A DNA stretch of 64,000 nucleotides from an uncultured Sulfurovum sp. (GCA_902727935.1 CACVAX010000034.1:28832-92831), one strand, 5' to 3'; shown: positions 36,726-47,019, counted from the first letter of the stretch. Program-made: numbers and translations. Notes: generated by a model not told the origin, from the sequence alone.

Positions 36726-37967
36726 ATGCACTTAGAATCAAATTATCAAGCCAGACAATCGCTCAATCATCAGTATGCACAGATAAAAGGAGCTTCAGCT
36801 ATTAATGATGTGGCTGTTGGTTTTGGTAAAGGATGGATTATATTTGCTGTTTTGTCTACCCTTGCGAGTGCTTTCTCTTTTTATCAAGATTTTTATAAAT
36901 CCTTAGGTCCTATTGCTACGATTATTGTGGTGATGATTTTAGCCATGGCACTAGAAGCATTCAAACACCTTTCTATTAAAGGAATGTTTTCAAGCATGAA
37001 TTTTGTGAGTAAGGGGCTTATTTCAATCATTGCCATAGGACTTATTTCTGTGAGTTTTTATACGCATTTTAAAAGTATTCAAACCTTTCAAAAAAACCTT
37101 GTGGGAGATGACTTAAAAAAAGAGATAGCCTATCAACGTGATTTACAAAGTATTCAAAACAAACAAATCAGTACCATTTTAGCCTCCAATAAAGAACTCT
37201 CAAAAGCCTTAACCAATGGCTCTGCTAACGATGATAAACCCTCTGTACGCAGTGTTGAAAGTAATAACCAACTTATTAGCACCTTACAAAAGCTTTCCAT
37301 TCAAAACAACATGAATAATACCAATCTAATTTTAGAGCAATCCAGAGCCACAGCAAACACCACTTCCTCGGCTATTCTTGTCATATTTATCATGATTGAA
37401 ATCATGGCACTGTTTAGCATATTAAGTAAAATTATTGTGGTTGACAATGTTTCTGGAAATATTAAAGACTTTGTCAATGTCATGGACAGACTCGATGAAC
37501 TCGAAAACAATACTTATCAATCTTTAAGTGTACAAAAAGTGCAAGAAACACAAGAACGCATTAAAATGGTACAAAAACACCAAAAAGTATTACATCAAGC
37601 TGAACTCAAAAAAATTTCTTTTCAAAATATTGAGCCAAAGAAAGAAGAAGATGAAATTAAAAAACCCAAAAAAAGAAAAACAACAATAACAGAGAATAAT
37701 ATACCACTAGAAGAGCAAAATTCAAGAGACAATCTTTATCTTAATCAATTTGACAAAACAGAACAAAAACTGCTAAAACTTTTATGGAAAAATGGAACAG
37801 TCGAACCCAATGAAGCCCTAACTTCGAGAAAAAATGTTTTAGAACAAGCAGGTGTCCTAAAAGGTAAAAGTGGGGTACTTTCTAACCTCTATGCCAAATT
37901 GCTAGAGCATACTTATGTCGAGTTTGACAAACGCTATAAAGCCAAAGTAAAATTGCTAGATGCTTAA
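36726..37967 (+). CDS. Four-helix membrane protein of unknown function with C-terminal helical domain
   Basis: I do not recognise this 413-residue protein. It has hydrophobic segments at about 33-53, 58-78, 88-108 and 213-235; the 100 residues between the third and fourth are polar and helical, rich in Gln, Asn and Ser. After the fourth comes a coiled coil, then a basic linker (KKPKKRKT) and an 80-residue end (FDKTEQKLLKLLWKNG ... GVLSNLYAKLLEHTYVEF) that reads like a small winged-helix or replication-type domain. SD AAAAAGGAT is good. It stands alone between mgtE and the ATP-grasp arm. Its make-up suggests an integrated element gene, but no neighbour supports that. Confidence 0.72.
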   Translation: MHLESNYQARQSLNHQYAQIKGASAINDVAVGFGKGWIIFAVLSTLASAFSFYQDFYKSLGPIATIIVVMILAMALEAFKHLSIKGMFSSMNFVSKGLISIIAIGLISVSFYTHFKSIQTFQKNLVGDDLKKEIAYQRDLQSIQNKQISTILASNKELSKALTNGSANDDKPSVRSVESNNQLISTLQKLSIQNNMNNTNLILEQSRATANTTSSAILVIFIMIEIMALFSILSKIIVVDNVSGNIKDFVNVMDRLDELENNTYQSLSVQKVQETQERIKMVQKHQKVLHQAELKKISFQNIEPKKEEDEIKKPKKRKTTITENNIPLEEQNSRDNLYLNQFDKTEQKLLKLLWKNGTVEPNEALTSRKNVLEQAGVLKGKSGVLSNLYAKLLEHTYVEFDKRYKAKVKLLDA

Positions 37968-38130
37968 CAAATATCAAAGTATTGAGTTTATTTTAATTAT
38001 TATCAATAAAAATGCTAAAGTGATGAAATAATAGTGATAAACTGTTTAAATAATAAACAATATTTTATAGATTTTATCTATTTTATTTGGCTACAATCTC
38101 TTTTAATAATTATAAAAGTGAAGGTAAATC

Positions 38131-39495
38131 ATGCTAGAAAATTCAACAGAGCTTCACAAAAAATTCTGGGAAATATTTGACAAACAAGATAGAAAAAAAA
38201 TTAATGAATTTCAAATGTATATGGACAGGTTCGCAATTAACTTTAATCTATATAAAGATGGAAACTTCATCGAACAATCTCTTCCTTTTGATGTTGTTCC
38301 CCGTATTATTTCAAAAAAAGAGTTTTCGAAAATTGAAAAGGGTCTACAACAACGTGTTACAGCCCTCAATCTTTTTTTAGAAGACCTATATACGGATGCT
38401 AAAATTGTCAAAGAAGGTATTATCCCAGTAGAATTTGTGGAATGTGCAAGTGGCTATCTCAAAGAGTTTATGGGTTTTTCCCCCTCAAAAAAAATAAGAA
38501 CGCATATTAACGGTATCGACCTCGTTAAAGATTCAGAAACCAATGAATGGATTGTATTAGAAGATAATTTAAGAGTACCAAGTGGTTCGAGTTATCCTCT
38601 CTCCATACGTGACACTTATCGAAAAATATATCCAGACTTTTTTGAAAACTTAAAAATAGAACCCATTAAAGGCTATCCTAGTTACATTAAAGATGCAATG
38701 AATCATGTAAACACAGGTGGCATTAATGTTTTGCTCACCCCAGGAAGATTTAATTCTGCTTATTATGAACACAGTTACCTTGCTGAAAAAATAGGAGCAC
38801 AACTCGTACGTGCCAGTGAATTGGTGGTAATTAACAAAAAAGTCTATTTTAAAAACTATAACGGCAAAAAAATTCAAGTAGGGGCAATCTACAAAAGAAT
38901 GGATGATGAATTTTTAGACCCAAAATTCTTTAATCCTGAAAGCCTTATTGGTTTACCAGGGGTGATTGATGCTTACCTTGCTGGAAATGTTGCCCTACTC
39001 AATGCCATAGGAAACGGGGTTGCTGATGACAAAGGTATTTACTATTTTGTACCTAAAATGATTGAGTACTATTTAGGTGAAGAACCCATCTTAAAAAATG
39101 CACCAACCTATCTTCCTTATTTTAAAGAAGACATGGATTATGTGATGAACAATATGGAAAAATTGGTCATCAAAGATGTGGCTGAAGCTGGGGGTTATGG
39201 TGTCTTATTTGGACACTCCATGACAACTTCAGAAATTGCTGACCTTAAAAAGATGATTCAAGAAAGTCCAAGAAGATTTATTGCACAAGAACTCATAGAG
39301 TTTTATGATGAAAAATGTTATCTCAATAACGAACTTGTCAATCGAAAAGCAGACTTTAGAGCCTATGTGGTCATGGGAGAAGATGTAAAAGTCTGGAACT
39401 GTGGCTTAACACGCTATGCACTTGAAGAAGGAAACTACCTTGTGAATTCATCTCAAGGTGGTGGATTTAAAGATACCTGGGTAATGGAGTTATAA
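38131..39495 (+). CDS. Circularly permuted ATP-grasp protein
   Basis: This 454-residue protein is of the COG2308/DUF404-407 type, an ATP-grasp enzyme with permuted order. Signature segments are WIVLEDNLRVPSGSSYPL, LLTPGRFNSAYYEHSYLAEKIGAQLV, YKRMDDEFLDP and the C-terminal NLVNRKADFRAYVVM region. ATP-grasp enzymes of this kind are proposed to join amino acids or peptides, but no substrate is established. It is the first gene of a two-gene operon with the alpha-E protein (1 bp gap). It is paralogous to the N-terminal half of the protein encoded at 41152-43650 on the other strand. Confidence 0.92.
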   Translation: MLENSTELHKKFWEIFDKQDRKKINEFQMYMDRFAINFNLYKDGNFIEQSLPFDVVPRIISKKEFSKIEKGLQQRVTALNLFLEDLYTDAKIVKEGIIPVEFVECASGYLKEFMGFSPSKKIRTHINGIDLVKDSETNEWIVLEDNLRVPSGSSYPLSIRDTYRKIYPDFFENLKIEPIKGYPSYIKDAMNHVNTGGINVLLTPGRFNSAYYEHSYLAEKIGAQLVRASELVVINKKVYFKNYNGKKIQVGAIYKRMDDEFLDPKFFNPESLIGLPGVIDAYLAGNVALLNAIGNGVADDKGIYYFVPKMIEYYLGEEPILKNAPTYLPYFKEDMDYVMNNMEKLVIKDVAEAGGYGVLFGHSMTTSEIADLKKMIQESPRRFIAQELIEFYDEKCYLNNELVNRKADFRAYVVMGEDVKVWNCGLTRYALEEGNYLVNSSQGGGFKDTWVMEL

Positions 39496-39496
39496 G

Positions 39497-40180
39497 ATGG
39501 ATCAATTATTAACAGCAAATGTAGCCACCAATTTATATTGGTTGGGAAGGTATTTGGAACGCATCGAGTTAACCTTATCTGAAATTAACAAAGCATATGA
39601 TCAAATCATCGATGTTAACAATGAAGCAGGACTTGAACTTTACCAAAAGTTTAATCTTCAATTAGAATATACAGGTGTTCGTGATTTTTTAAATAAAGCT
39701 ATCCGAGGAAAACATGCTTCTAACATTGCAGACCTCATGATACAAGCACGAGAAAATGCCATTATCGCTCGTCCAAATATTGATGCTTCAACGTTTGGTG
39801 AGATTATTGAACTGCATTTATTTTGTCAAGAAATGTCCACAAGTACCGTTCAAATAGACTATAACGATATTGACAAGATACTCTCCCTCATTAATGAGAT
39901 TTGGGGGGTTCATGCCAAAAAAGGAAAACGTCAATGCAGCGACTACTTTCTCAAACTTGGAAAACTTATTGAAGAGGTTGACTTTCGTTTACGTTTTAAT
40001 AAAGAAAAAGAGATGACTGATATTATGATCAAAGAAATACACACGATTATTGATATTTTGGAGTTTGATTCAGATGGAAAAATGCATCAATCTCAAACAC
40101 AGTCACAAAGTAATAAGGACAATCAAACCGATATTATTGCTGACATCTATAAACGTGTGGATGCACTTATTATTGATTAA
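39497..40180 (+). CDS. Alpha-E domain protein
   Basis: This 227-residue all-helical protein of the COG2307 (alpha-E) family begins with NLYWLGRYLERIE, the family signature. The function is unknown; alpha-E proteins nearly always accompany circularly permuted ATP-grasp and transglutaminase-like proteins. It is shorter than usual and ends with a Gln/Ser-rich tail (QSQTQSQSNKDNQ). It lies 1 bp after the ATP-grasp gene and faces the transglutaminase gene 33 bp away. Confidence 0.9.
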   Translation: MDQLLTANVATNLYWLGRYLERIELTLSEINKAYDQIIDVNNEAGLELYQKFNLQLEYTGVRDFLNKAIRGKHASNIADLMIQARENAIIARPNIDASTFGEIIELHLFCQEMSTSTVQIDYNDIDKILSLINEIWGVHAKKGKRQCSDYFLKLGKLIEEVDFRLRFNKEKEMTDIMIKEIHTIIDILEFDSDGKMHQSQTQSQSNKDNQTDIIADIYKRVDALIID

Positions 40181-40213
40181 ACGCTACTGTAACCAAGCCA
40201 CAAAAGTAAATGC

Positions 40214-41149
40214 TCACTGTTGTTGGCTTTGACTTTGGGTCATGTTCATCTTTAACGAACGCTCTTCTTGCCTCACATCTACCATCACAGACAATTCACT
40301 GTTACCACTACTAAATACTACCCCTTTTAATGGTGAGATATCATTATAATCTCTTCCCCAACCCAACAAAATATGCTGTTCTCTAGGAATAAGATTATTC
40401 GTAGGGTCAAACTCTATCCATCCAGCATTTGGAATATAAACAGCAAACCATGCATGAGAAGCATCAGCCCCAAAGAGCTTTTTTTCACCTTTAGCTGGTA
40501 GGGTTTCAATATACCCACTCATGTACTTAGCTGGTAAGCCAATGGTACGCAAGGCTGAAATGGCAAATTGGGCAAAATCTTGACAGACCCCCTTTTTCTC
40601 TTCAAATATCGTCTCTACAGGAGTGGTAATATCACTAAAACCTGAAACAAAATCAAAATCGTTAAAAATACGTTGCATGAACTCTTGGGTTGCTTCAAAT
40701 AAATCTCTATTCTCTTGAAACGATTCAAATGCATACTCCTTAATAGCTTGGGAACAATAGGGAATAAGTGCTGATTCAAAAAGAAATTGTTTGGCATGTA
40801 AATCATCACTATGAAAGGTATTTAATCTTTCAATTGCTTCAGCATAAGTGAGGCTATTGGCTTTAATATGCTCAATATGTTCATCAATCACTTCAGGAAC
40901 AATTTCTACTTTCGATTTTCCAATGACACTTAATGACTGATGAGGATTTCTAATCAACATATGCGTATTGGTATTGCCAAACATATCAACAAACTCATGA
41001 GACTCATAAACTTCTGGGGTAATTTCCATGGAAAAAGAACGTAGTTTTTGATAAAAAGTCTCTTTAGGTTTGAGCCTTGCAATATTATGACTAAAGGTCA
41101 CATCATTTTCATATTCAAACGTTGTTTTATGGTAAATATCATAAATCAT
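40214..41149 (-). CDS. Transglutaminase-like protease-fold protein
   Basis: This 311-residue protein has an N-terminal beta domain (MIYDIYHKTTFEYENDVTFS, typical of the bacterial group) and a transglutaminase-like core with an intact triad: Cys189 (KKGVCQDFAQF), His232 (SHAWFAVYIP) and Asp248 (EFDPTNN). Such cores cleave or form amide bonds. It ends in a Gln/Ser-rich tail (MTQSQSQQQ) that resembles the tail of the alpha-E protein it faces. It is the last gene of the minus-strand arm, 2 bp after the fused ATP-grasp-alpha-E gene. Confidence 0.9.
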   Translation of the reverse strand: MIYDIYHKTTFEYENDVTFSHNIARLKPKETFYQKLRSFSMEITPEVYESHEFVDMFGNTNTHMLIRNPHQSLSVIGKSKVEIVPEVIDEHIEHIKANSLTYAEAIERLNTFHSDDLHAKQFLFESALIPYCSQAIKEYAFESFQENRDLFEATQEFMQRIFNDFDFVSGFSDITTPVETIFEEKKGVCQDFAQFAISALRTIGLPAKYMSGYIETLPAKGEKKLFGADASHAWFAVYIPNAGWIEFDPTNNLIPREQHILLGWGRDYNDISPLKGVVFSSGNSELSVMVDVRQEERSLKMNMTQSQSQQQ

Positions 41150-41151
41150 GC

Positions 41152-43650
41152 TTACTCATCATGGTGTGAAAAATAGGTATTAGAAAATGCATTTGAACAT
41201 TCTAAAAACAGATCAGATAATTGTGACAGAACAGCATCAAGTTCCATGTATACTCCCTCTTCTTCTTTAATATTTATTAAAACATCTAAATCGATACGCT
41301 GTAAAATACGACGTGCTTGAAGCATGAGCTTCTCATAAGAAGTTTCCGTTTCTTTTACCTTTGGCAACAGTGTAAACTCTTTGAGAAGCGTGTCGACAAT
41401 ATACGTAAGTGACTTAGGAAACTGTGGATTAAGAACAAGAAATTCAACCACATTTCTTAATGTTAACGAACTTCGATAATGGGCTCGGTAAGCATTAAAG
41501 CTCTCCATGGAATTCAACATGCCTTCTAAGACATCATGTCCTACCGACTTATCAAGCTTCAAACAGAGCATTGGTCTTGCCTTGGCAATTAACAACAAAG
41601 CATCTTCCATTCGGTAACCTATTTCGTAAATAAGTAAGCCTTGTTCCCTAAAGATACTCTCATTAACCAGTTCTTTGTAAGCCATAAGATAAATAAGAAG
41701 CTTTTCCAACTCTTTTGCCACGGTCAGTGTGGAATCTCCTTTTCGGTAAGCAAAACTGTTCCACTCTTTTTGTATTCTATCAAAAAGCTTCCAAGACTCA
41801 AAAGTCAATAAATCTTTTAAATTAATATTGGTATTAGAAAGCATGGAAATGGTTGAAGAAAGTGAACCTACTCGATAGGTATCTTTAATGATAGACGTAA
41901 TTTCACGCATCGGAAACACTTCTAACTTTTTCTTATTCTTTTCATCCATAAAGCCTGGATATGTCATGGTCATGTGCGTTAAGGTTTTTTGAAAAATAAT
42001 CTGTGACTCTTTGGAAGTATCGACCTCATAACGATAAAAATTGGTAATTTTCTTCACCACATGAGAAATAAGTCTGGTCGTTGCAATAGAACGAGATAAG
42101 TAGCGTCCAAGCCAAAAGAGGTTTTGTGCTTTTTGCGTACTTATCTGTTCAATAGAAGTTTCAACATATCGGTTGTCTTGAAGCATACTTGCTGAATCAA
42201 CCTCTATCTTGTCTTCACCCAATATCCATAAGTCTTTACTGATTCCTCCAGCCTTTGAAGAGACCAAAAGATTCTCTTTACTTGAAGAGACCCTAACAAG
42301 CCCTCCATTCATGACGGTGTAATTGTTATTCTCTTTTTTAAGAGAGAAGGTTCTAATAACAGCCTTACGTGGCTCAACCTTACCTTTTTCAAAATAAGGT
42401 ACAGTCGAGAAGCCTATGGCTTCTTGTGCTACATATTGATGAGGATTTTTTTTCAAACGTTCAACCAAAGCACCACGTTCCTCAACGGACAGTTTTTTAG
42501 CAAAATAGACTGGTACTTTATCACTTCGGTCTATCTTTTTAATAATCAACTTATCTAAATTTTTTAAGACATAATCTAACTCTTTTTGTTGACCACACCA
42601 CCAAGTAGCAATTTGGGGTAACCTAAGTTCTTCATCTAAAAAATACTTGGCTACTTTTTCCATAAAAGGGTTGAGTCCAATATTTTCAAGCACGGCACTC
42701 CCAATAGGATTAATCATATTTACATTGTCTTGTCGCATCACATCCACAAGCCCTGTAACCCCTAGATACGAATCACTACGAAGTTCAAGGGGATCAGAAA
42801 AACGGTCATCAATCCGTCGTATAAGGGTATTGACTTTTTTTAAACCTTTTAAACTTTTGAGCCAAAGTGAGCCATTTTTAGTTAAAAGGTCGGCTCCTTG
42901 TACCATATTGACCCCTAAATACGCACTAAGATAGGCATGTTCAAAATAGGTTTCATTATGTGGGCCTGGTGTTAAAAGGGTCGCTGTGGAGATATCACCT
43001 CCAGCTAATTTTTTAATCAGGTCTTGATAGTCTCTCATAAATGAAGTGAGTTTTTTTTTACTTACATTGGGGTAAAGCTCATTGGCAACCACATTCATGG
43101 TCAAACGATTCTCTATGGCATAACCCAATCCTGAAGGAGCTTGGGCTTTGTCACTAATGACCCACATTTTACCATCAGGTCCTCGGGCAATGTCCGTGGC
43201 ATAAAAGTAAAGATTAAAATCCTCTTTTTTACCAAAATCAAAAACTTCTGTAGAAAACCCTTTATGCCCAAAAATCACTTCAGCAGGAATAATATTATCT
43301 TTGATTAATCGTTGTTCCCCATACAAATCTTTTAAAATCAAATTAAAAAGTTTGGCACGTTGTTTTAAGCCTCTTGTAATCTCACGCCACTCTTTTTCTT
43401 CAATAACAAAGGGAATAGAATCTAAATTCCAAGACCTACTAGAAGCACTCTCTTTGTTATCATAAACATTATAGGTGACTCCATTATCTTGAATTTGCCA
43501 ATCAATTTCGGCCTGTTTTTCATCTAATAGTTCAACTCCTGAATTTTCAATATCATGAATAATGTCTTTCCAACACTCTCTAATATTTTTTTTCTCATCA
43601 TACACCTCATCAAAGGAGGATGCAGAAACATAGCTATCAAAAATTTTCAT
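41152..43650 (-). CDS. Fused circularly permuted ATP-grasp and alpha-E protein
   Basis: This 832-residue protein carries both activities that are separate at 38131-40180. The N-terminal part (about 1-500) has the ATP-grasp landmarks LLTPGPHNETYFEHAYLSAYLG and RRIDDRFSDPLELR. The C-terminal part (about 505-832) starts with the alpha-E signature NLFWLGRYLSRSIATT. The fusion supports direct cooperation of the two domains. It starts immediately after the stop of the 1122-residue transglutaminase gene (TAA then ATG). The alpha-E half is longer than the free alpha-E protein. Confidence 0.93.
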   Translation of the reverse strand: MKIFDSYVSASSFDEVYDEKKNIRECWKDIIHDIENSGVELLDEKQAEIDWQIQDNGVTYNVYDNKESASSRSWNLDSIPFVIEEKEWREITRGLKQRAKLFNLILKDLYGEQRLIKDNIIPAEVIFGHKGFSTEVFDFGKKEDFNLYFYATDIARGPDGKMWVISDKAQAPSGLGYAIENRLTMNVVANELYPNVSKKKLTSFMRDYQDLIKKLAGGDISTATLLTPGPHNETYFEHAYLSAYLGVNMVQGADLLTKNGSLWLKSLKGLKKVNTLIRRIDDRFSDPLELRSDSYLGVTGLVDVMRQDNVNMINPIGSAVLENIGLNPFMEKVAKYFLDEELRLPQIATWWCGQQKELDYVLKNLDKLIIKKIDRSDKVPVYFAKKLSVEERGALVERLKKNPHQYVAQEAIGFSTVPYFEKGKVEPRKAVIRTFSLKKENNNYTVMNGGLVRVSSSKENLLVSSKAGGISKDLWILGEDKIEVDSASMLQDNRYVETSIEQISTQKAQNLFWLGRYLSRSIATTRLISHVVKKITNFYRYEVDTSKESQIIFQKTLTHMTMTYPGFMDEKNKKKLEVFPMREITSIIKDTYRVGSLSSTISMLSNTNINLKDLLTFESWKLFDRIQKEWNSFAYRKGDSTLTVAKELEKLLIYLMAYKELVNESIFREQGLLIYEIGYRMEDALLLIAKARPMLCLKLDKSVGHDVLEGMLNSMESFNAYRAHYRSSLTLRNVVEFLVLNPQFPKSLTYIVDTLLKEFTLLPKVKETETSYEKLMLQARRILQRIDLDVLINIKEEEGVYMELDAVLSQLSDLFLECSNAFSNTYFSHHDE

Positions 43651-46600
43651 TTACTGTTTTGCCCACTTTCGTCTTAAATCTAAAGTATTAGGATACTCTA
43701 AACTTCCTGTGACCTGCTGAAATACAAAAACCTTATCACTAAGATGTTCTTTAGATAAAACCGTTCGATTAGCACCATTAACATTGATAATGCTTTGTTG
43801 CACAATTGAGGAGGAGACATATTCTAAAGTCCCCTGTGTGTGGTTAAAATCTTGGAATCTATTAATTCTTCTTGATTCAGCTTCCCCAGCATTAATAGGA
43901 AAAGTCTCATAAGTTCTTCCTCCAGGGTGAGAAACATGATAGGTCATTCCCCCTATAGAGCGTTGATTCCATTTATCAACAATATCAAAAGTCAATGGTG
44001 TATCGACCCCAATGGTAGGGTGCAATGCTGACCATGGTTGCCAAGCTTTGTATTTTATCCCAGCCACAAACTCACCCTCTACGCCTGTTGGGCTTAGAGG
44101 AATGGCTACCGAATTGCAAGTTAACACATAACGCTCAGACATAAAGTTATTCACCTTAACTTGTACCCTTTCTAACGACGAGTCTACATAACGTGATGTT
44201 CCTTGTGAACCACTCTCTTCCCCGAGTACATGCCAAGGTTCAATGGCTGCACGCAGTTCTAAATGCACATTTTCAACCGTTGCCATACCATAAAGTGGAA
44301 ATCTAAACTCAAAAAAAGGATCAAACCAATCAAGTTCAAAGTTATACCCTTCATTATTTAAAAATTCAACAATATCTTTAATGTCCTCTTTTACATAATG
44401 CTCTAACAAAAATTTATCGTGGAGTTGTGTTCCCCAACGTACCAATTTATGTTTGTACGGTTTTCGCCAAAAGAGCGAAACTAAAGTTCTAATCAACAAG
44501 TTCTGCATCAATGCCATTTTAGGATGAGGAGGCATATCAAAACCACGCAGTTCTAAAATACCCAAGCGTCCTGTACTTGAATCTGGTGAATAAAGCTTAT
44601 CAATACAAAATTCAGAACGGTGGGTGTTTCCTGTAATGTCTGTTAACATATGTCTAAAGAGTCTGTCTGTTAACCAAAAAGGTACTTCTTCATCCACAGG
44701 AATTTGGGTAAAAGCAATCTCTAGCTCATACAGGTTTTCCATTCTACCTTCATCCACACGAGGTGCTTGAGAAGTAGGACCAATAAACGCGCCAGAGAAT
44801 AAGTACGAAAGTCCGGGGTGATGCTGCCAAAAAGTAATAAGGCTTCGTAAGACTTCTGGTCGTCTAAGCAGTGGACTGTCTTCAGGCTTCATCGCCCCAA
44901 TGGTCACGTGGTTACCCCCACCTGTTCCTGTGTGTTTACCATCTAACATGAACTTTTCAGTTCCAAGACGTGACTCTCTGGCATCATTATAAAGCGTAAA
45001 GAGATTTGAAGTTAAATCTTTCCATGTACTTACAGGTTGAATATTGACTTCAATAACCCCTGGATCAGGGGTCACTTTAATGGTCTCTAAACGTAAGTCA
45101 TGGGCTGGTTCATAGCCTTCTAATACCACTTTAATATTCAATTTTCGAGCCACAGCTTCAATAGATGCAATCAAGTCTAAAAAAGCTTCTGTATGGTTTA
45201 AAGGAGGTAAAAAGATATAAAGTTTTCCTTCTCTTACTTCAATATTGAGTCCTGTTCTAATAAAAGTAGCCTCAGGATCATTTTTGATTTCAACTGCCTC
45301 TCCTGCTTCCAAACGCTTGGTAGCTTTTTTAAGAAACTTTTTAAGCTTAGGTGCTTTGGCAAAAAGGTCTGGTTCAAAATGTGGGGCTAACTCATTTTCA
45401 GGATTCTCTATAAGAGATTCCATAGGTAACCTTAACCCTAAAGGTGAGTCCCCAGGGATTAAGAAAATTTTACCTCTTTTAAACGTCCAAAAAGAAGTCA
45501 TCCACTCATCTTCAGCATAATTTAAAGGTAGAACATAACCCACTTCTTTACTAAGCCCCTTACTCAATACCTTCGCAATGGTATTACGCTCTACGGCATT
45601 ATCAATATCATAATCTAAAGGGTCAATATCAATGGGTAACTCAGCTTCTTTCATAATATAATGAATCGGGTCTTCATACGCTGGCATAACCGTTTCGTCA
45701 CTTACTTTTAAGGTGGTGGCTAAAAGTTCAATAAAGCTTTTAGCATCTATATTGGTATAGTCATAACTCTCATTCATATTAGCGAATAACTCAGGGTTCT
45801 TCCAAATCTTCTTACCATCTTTTCGCCATATAATCGAGGTTTGCCATCGTGGAACAGGCTCACCTGGGTACCATTTACCCTGAGCATAATGGAGCATTCC
45901 CCCTTTTCCAAATGAGCTTAAAAGTCTTCGTGAAAGGTTATCTGCGAGTTCACGTTTTTCTGGTCCATCAGCTCCTGTGTTCCATTGATCAGATTCCATG
46001 TCATCAATAGAGACAAAAGTCGGTTCTCCTCCCATAGAGAGACGAACATCATTCACTTCTAACTCTTCATCCACATCATAACCGAGTTGATTAATGGCAT
46101 CCCATTGATCATCACGGTAAGGTTTAGTTACCCGTGGAGATTCAAAAATTCGGGTAACGGTATTTGAGAAGTCAAACTCTGTTTCACACTTATCACTCAA
46201 ACCTTCAATGGCATGGGCACTGTCAAAATGGGCTGTACAAGCAAGAGGAATATGTCCTTCTCCTGCAAAAAGTCCACTCGTAGAATCCAATCCTACCCAA
46301 CCAGCTCCTGGTAAATAAACCTCTGTCCAAGCATGTAAATCGGTAAAATCTTCTTCTGGTCCACTTGGTCCATCTAAGGATTTTTCATCTTGTTTTAACT
46401 GGACCAAATAGCCCGAAACAAATCGTGCTGCCAAGCCCAATGTTCTTAATACTTGCACAAACAACCACGCGTAATCTCTACAGCTTCCTAACTTTTTATC
46501 TAAGGTGACTTCACAAGGTTGTACCCCTGCTTCAAGACGCACGGTGTAATTTAAATATTTATAAATCTCCATATTTAAGTAGACCAAAAAATCATTGATT

Positions 46601-47019
46601 TTTTGCTCTTTTAAATCAAGTTGTTCAATAAAGTCTTTAAGCAGTTTCCCTTTTTCGGTCACTTCAAAATATGGGCTAAGTTCTGCCTTTAATTCAGGTT
46701 TATACTCAAAAGGAAACTGTTCAGCATACTCTTCCACAAAAAAGTCAAAAGGGTTAATGGAAATTAAATCAGCAATCACTTCAACCTCAATTCCAAACTC
46801 TTTAACTTTTTCAGGAAAAACAACCCTTGCTAGATAATTTCCATAGCCATCTTGTTGCCAATTAATAAAATGATTTTCAGGCGTAATTTTCATTGAATAA
46901 GCATCAATGGGCGTTCGACTATGAGGAGCAGGACGTAGTCGTATGGTGTGTGGAGAGAGTGATATATATTTATCATATGTATAATGTGTTTTATGTGAAA
47001 GCACAACTTTTAATGCCAT
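43651..47019 (-). CDS. Giant transglutaminase-DUF2126 protein
   Basis: This 1122-residue protein has an N-terminal transglutaminase-like region of about 290 residues with intact Cys180 (LGSCRDYAWLF), His229 (LHAWTEVYLP) and Asp245 (GLDSTSGL), and then about 800 residues of DUF2126 (COG4196). DUF2126 includes repeated segments such as RLSMGGEPTFVSIDD, GKHTGTGGGNHVTIGA and SFWRKPYKHKL; it has been likened to glutamate-cysteine ligase-like amidoligases, which I take from memory. It has no signal peptide and should be cytoplasmic. It is first to be transcribed after the 47124 gene, with 104 bp between and a good AAAGGA before the ATG. Together with its neighbours it points to a peptide ligation and cleavage system. 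Confidence 0.92.
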   Translation of the reverse strand: MALKVVLSHKTHYTYDKYISLSPHTIRLRPAPHSRTPIDAYSMKITPENHFINWQQDGYGNYLARVVFPEKVKEFGIEVEVIADLISINPFDFFVEEYAEQFPFEYKPELKAELSPYFEVTEKGKLLKDFIEQLDLKEQKINDFLVYLNMEIYKYLNYTVRLEAGVQPCEVTLDKKLGSCRDYAWLFVQVLRTLGLAARFVSGYLVQLKQDEKSLDGPSGPEEDFTDLHAWTEVYLPGAGWVGLDSTSGLFAGEGHIPLACTAHFDSAHAIEGLSDKCETEFDFSNTVTRIFESPRVTKPYRDDQWDAINQLGYDVDEELEVNDVRLSMGGEPTFVSIDDMESDQWNTGADGPEKRELADNLSRRLLSSFGKGGMLHYAQGKWYPGEPVPRWQTSIIWRKDGKKIWKNPELFANMNESYDYTNIDAKSFIELLATTLKVSDETVMPAYEDPIHYIMKEAELPIDIDPLDYDIDNAVERNTIAKVLSKGLSKEVGYVLPLNYAEDEWMTSFWTFKRGKIFLIPGDSPLGLRLPMESLIENPENELAPHFEPDLFAKAPKLKKFLKKATKRLEAGEAVEIKNDPEATFIRTGLNIEVREGKLYIFLPPLNHTEAFLDLIASIEAVARKLNIKVVLEGYEPAHDLRLETIKVTPDPGVIEVNIQPVSTWKDLTSNLFTLYNDARESRLGTEKFMLDGKHTGTGGGNHVTIGAMKPEDSPLLRRPEVLRSLITFWQHHPGLSYLFSGAFIGPTSQAPRVDEGRMENLYELEIAFTQIPVDEEVPFWLTDRLFRHMLTDITGNTHRSEFCIDKLYSPDSSTGRLGILELRGFDMPPHPKMALMQNLLIRTLVSLFWRKPYKHKLVRWGTQLHDKFLLEHYVKEDIKDIVEFLNNEGYNFELDWFDPFFEFRFPLYGMATVENVHLELRAAIEPWHVLGEESGSQGTSRYVDSSLERVQVKVNNFMSERYVLTCNSVAIPLSPTGVEGEFVAGIKYKAWQPWSALHPTIGVDTPLTFDIVDKWNQRSIGGMTYHVSHPGGRTYETFPINAGEAESRRINRFQDFNHTQGTLEYVSSSIVQQSIINVNGANRTVLSKEHLSDKVFVFQQVTGSLEYPNTLDLRRKWAKQ

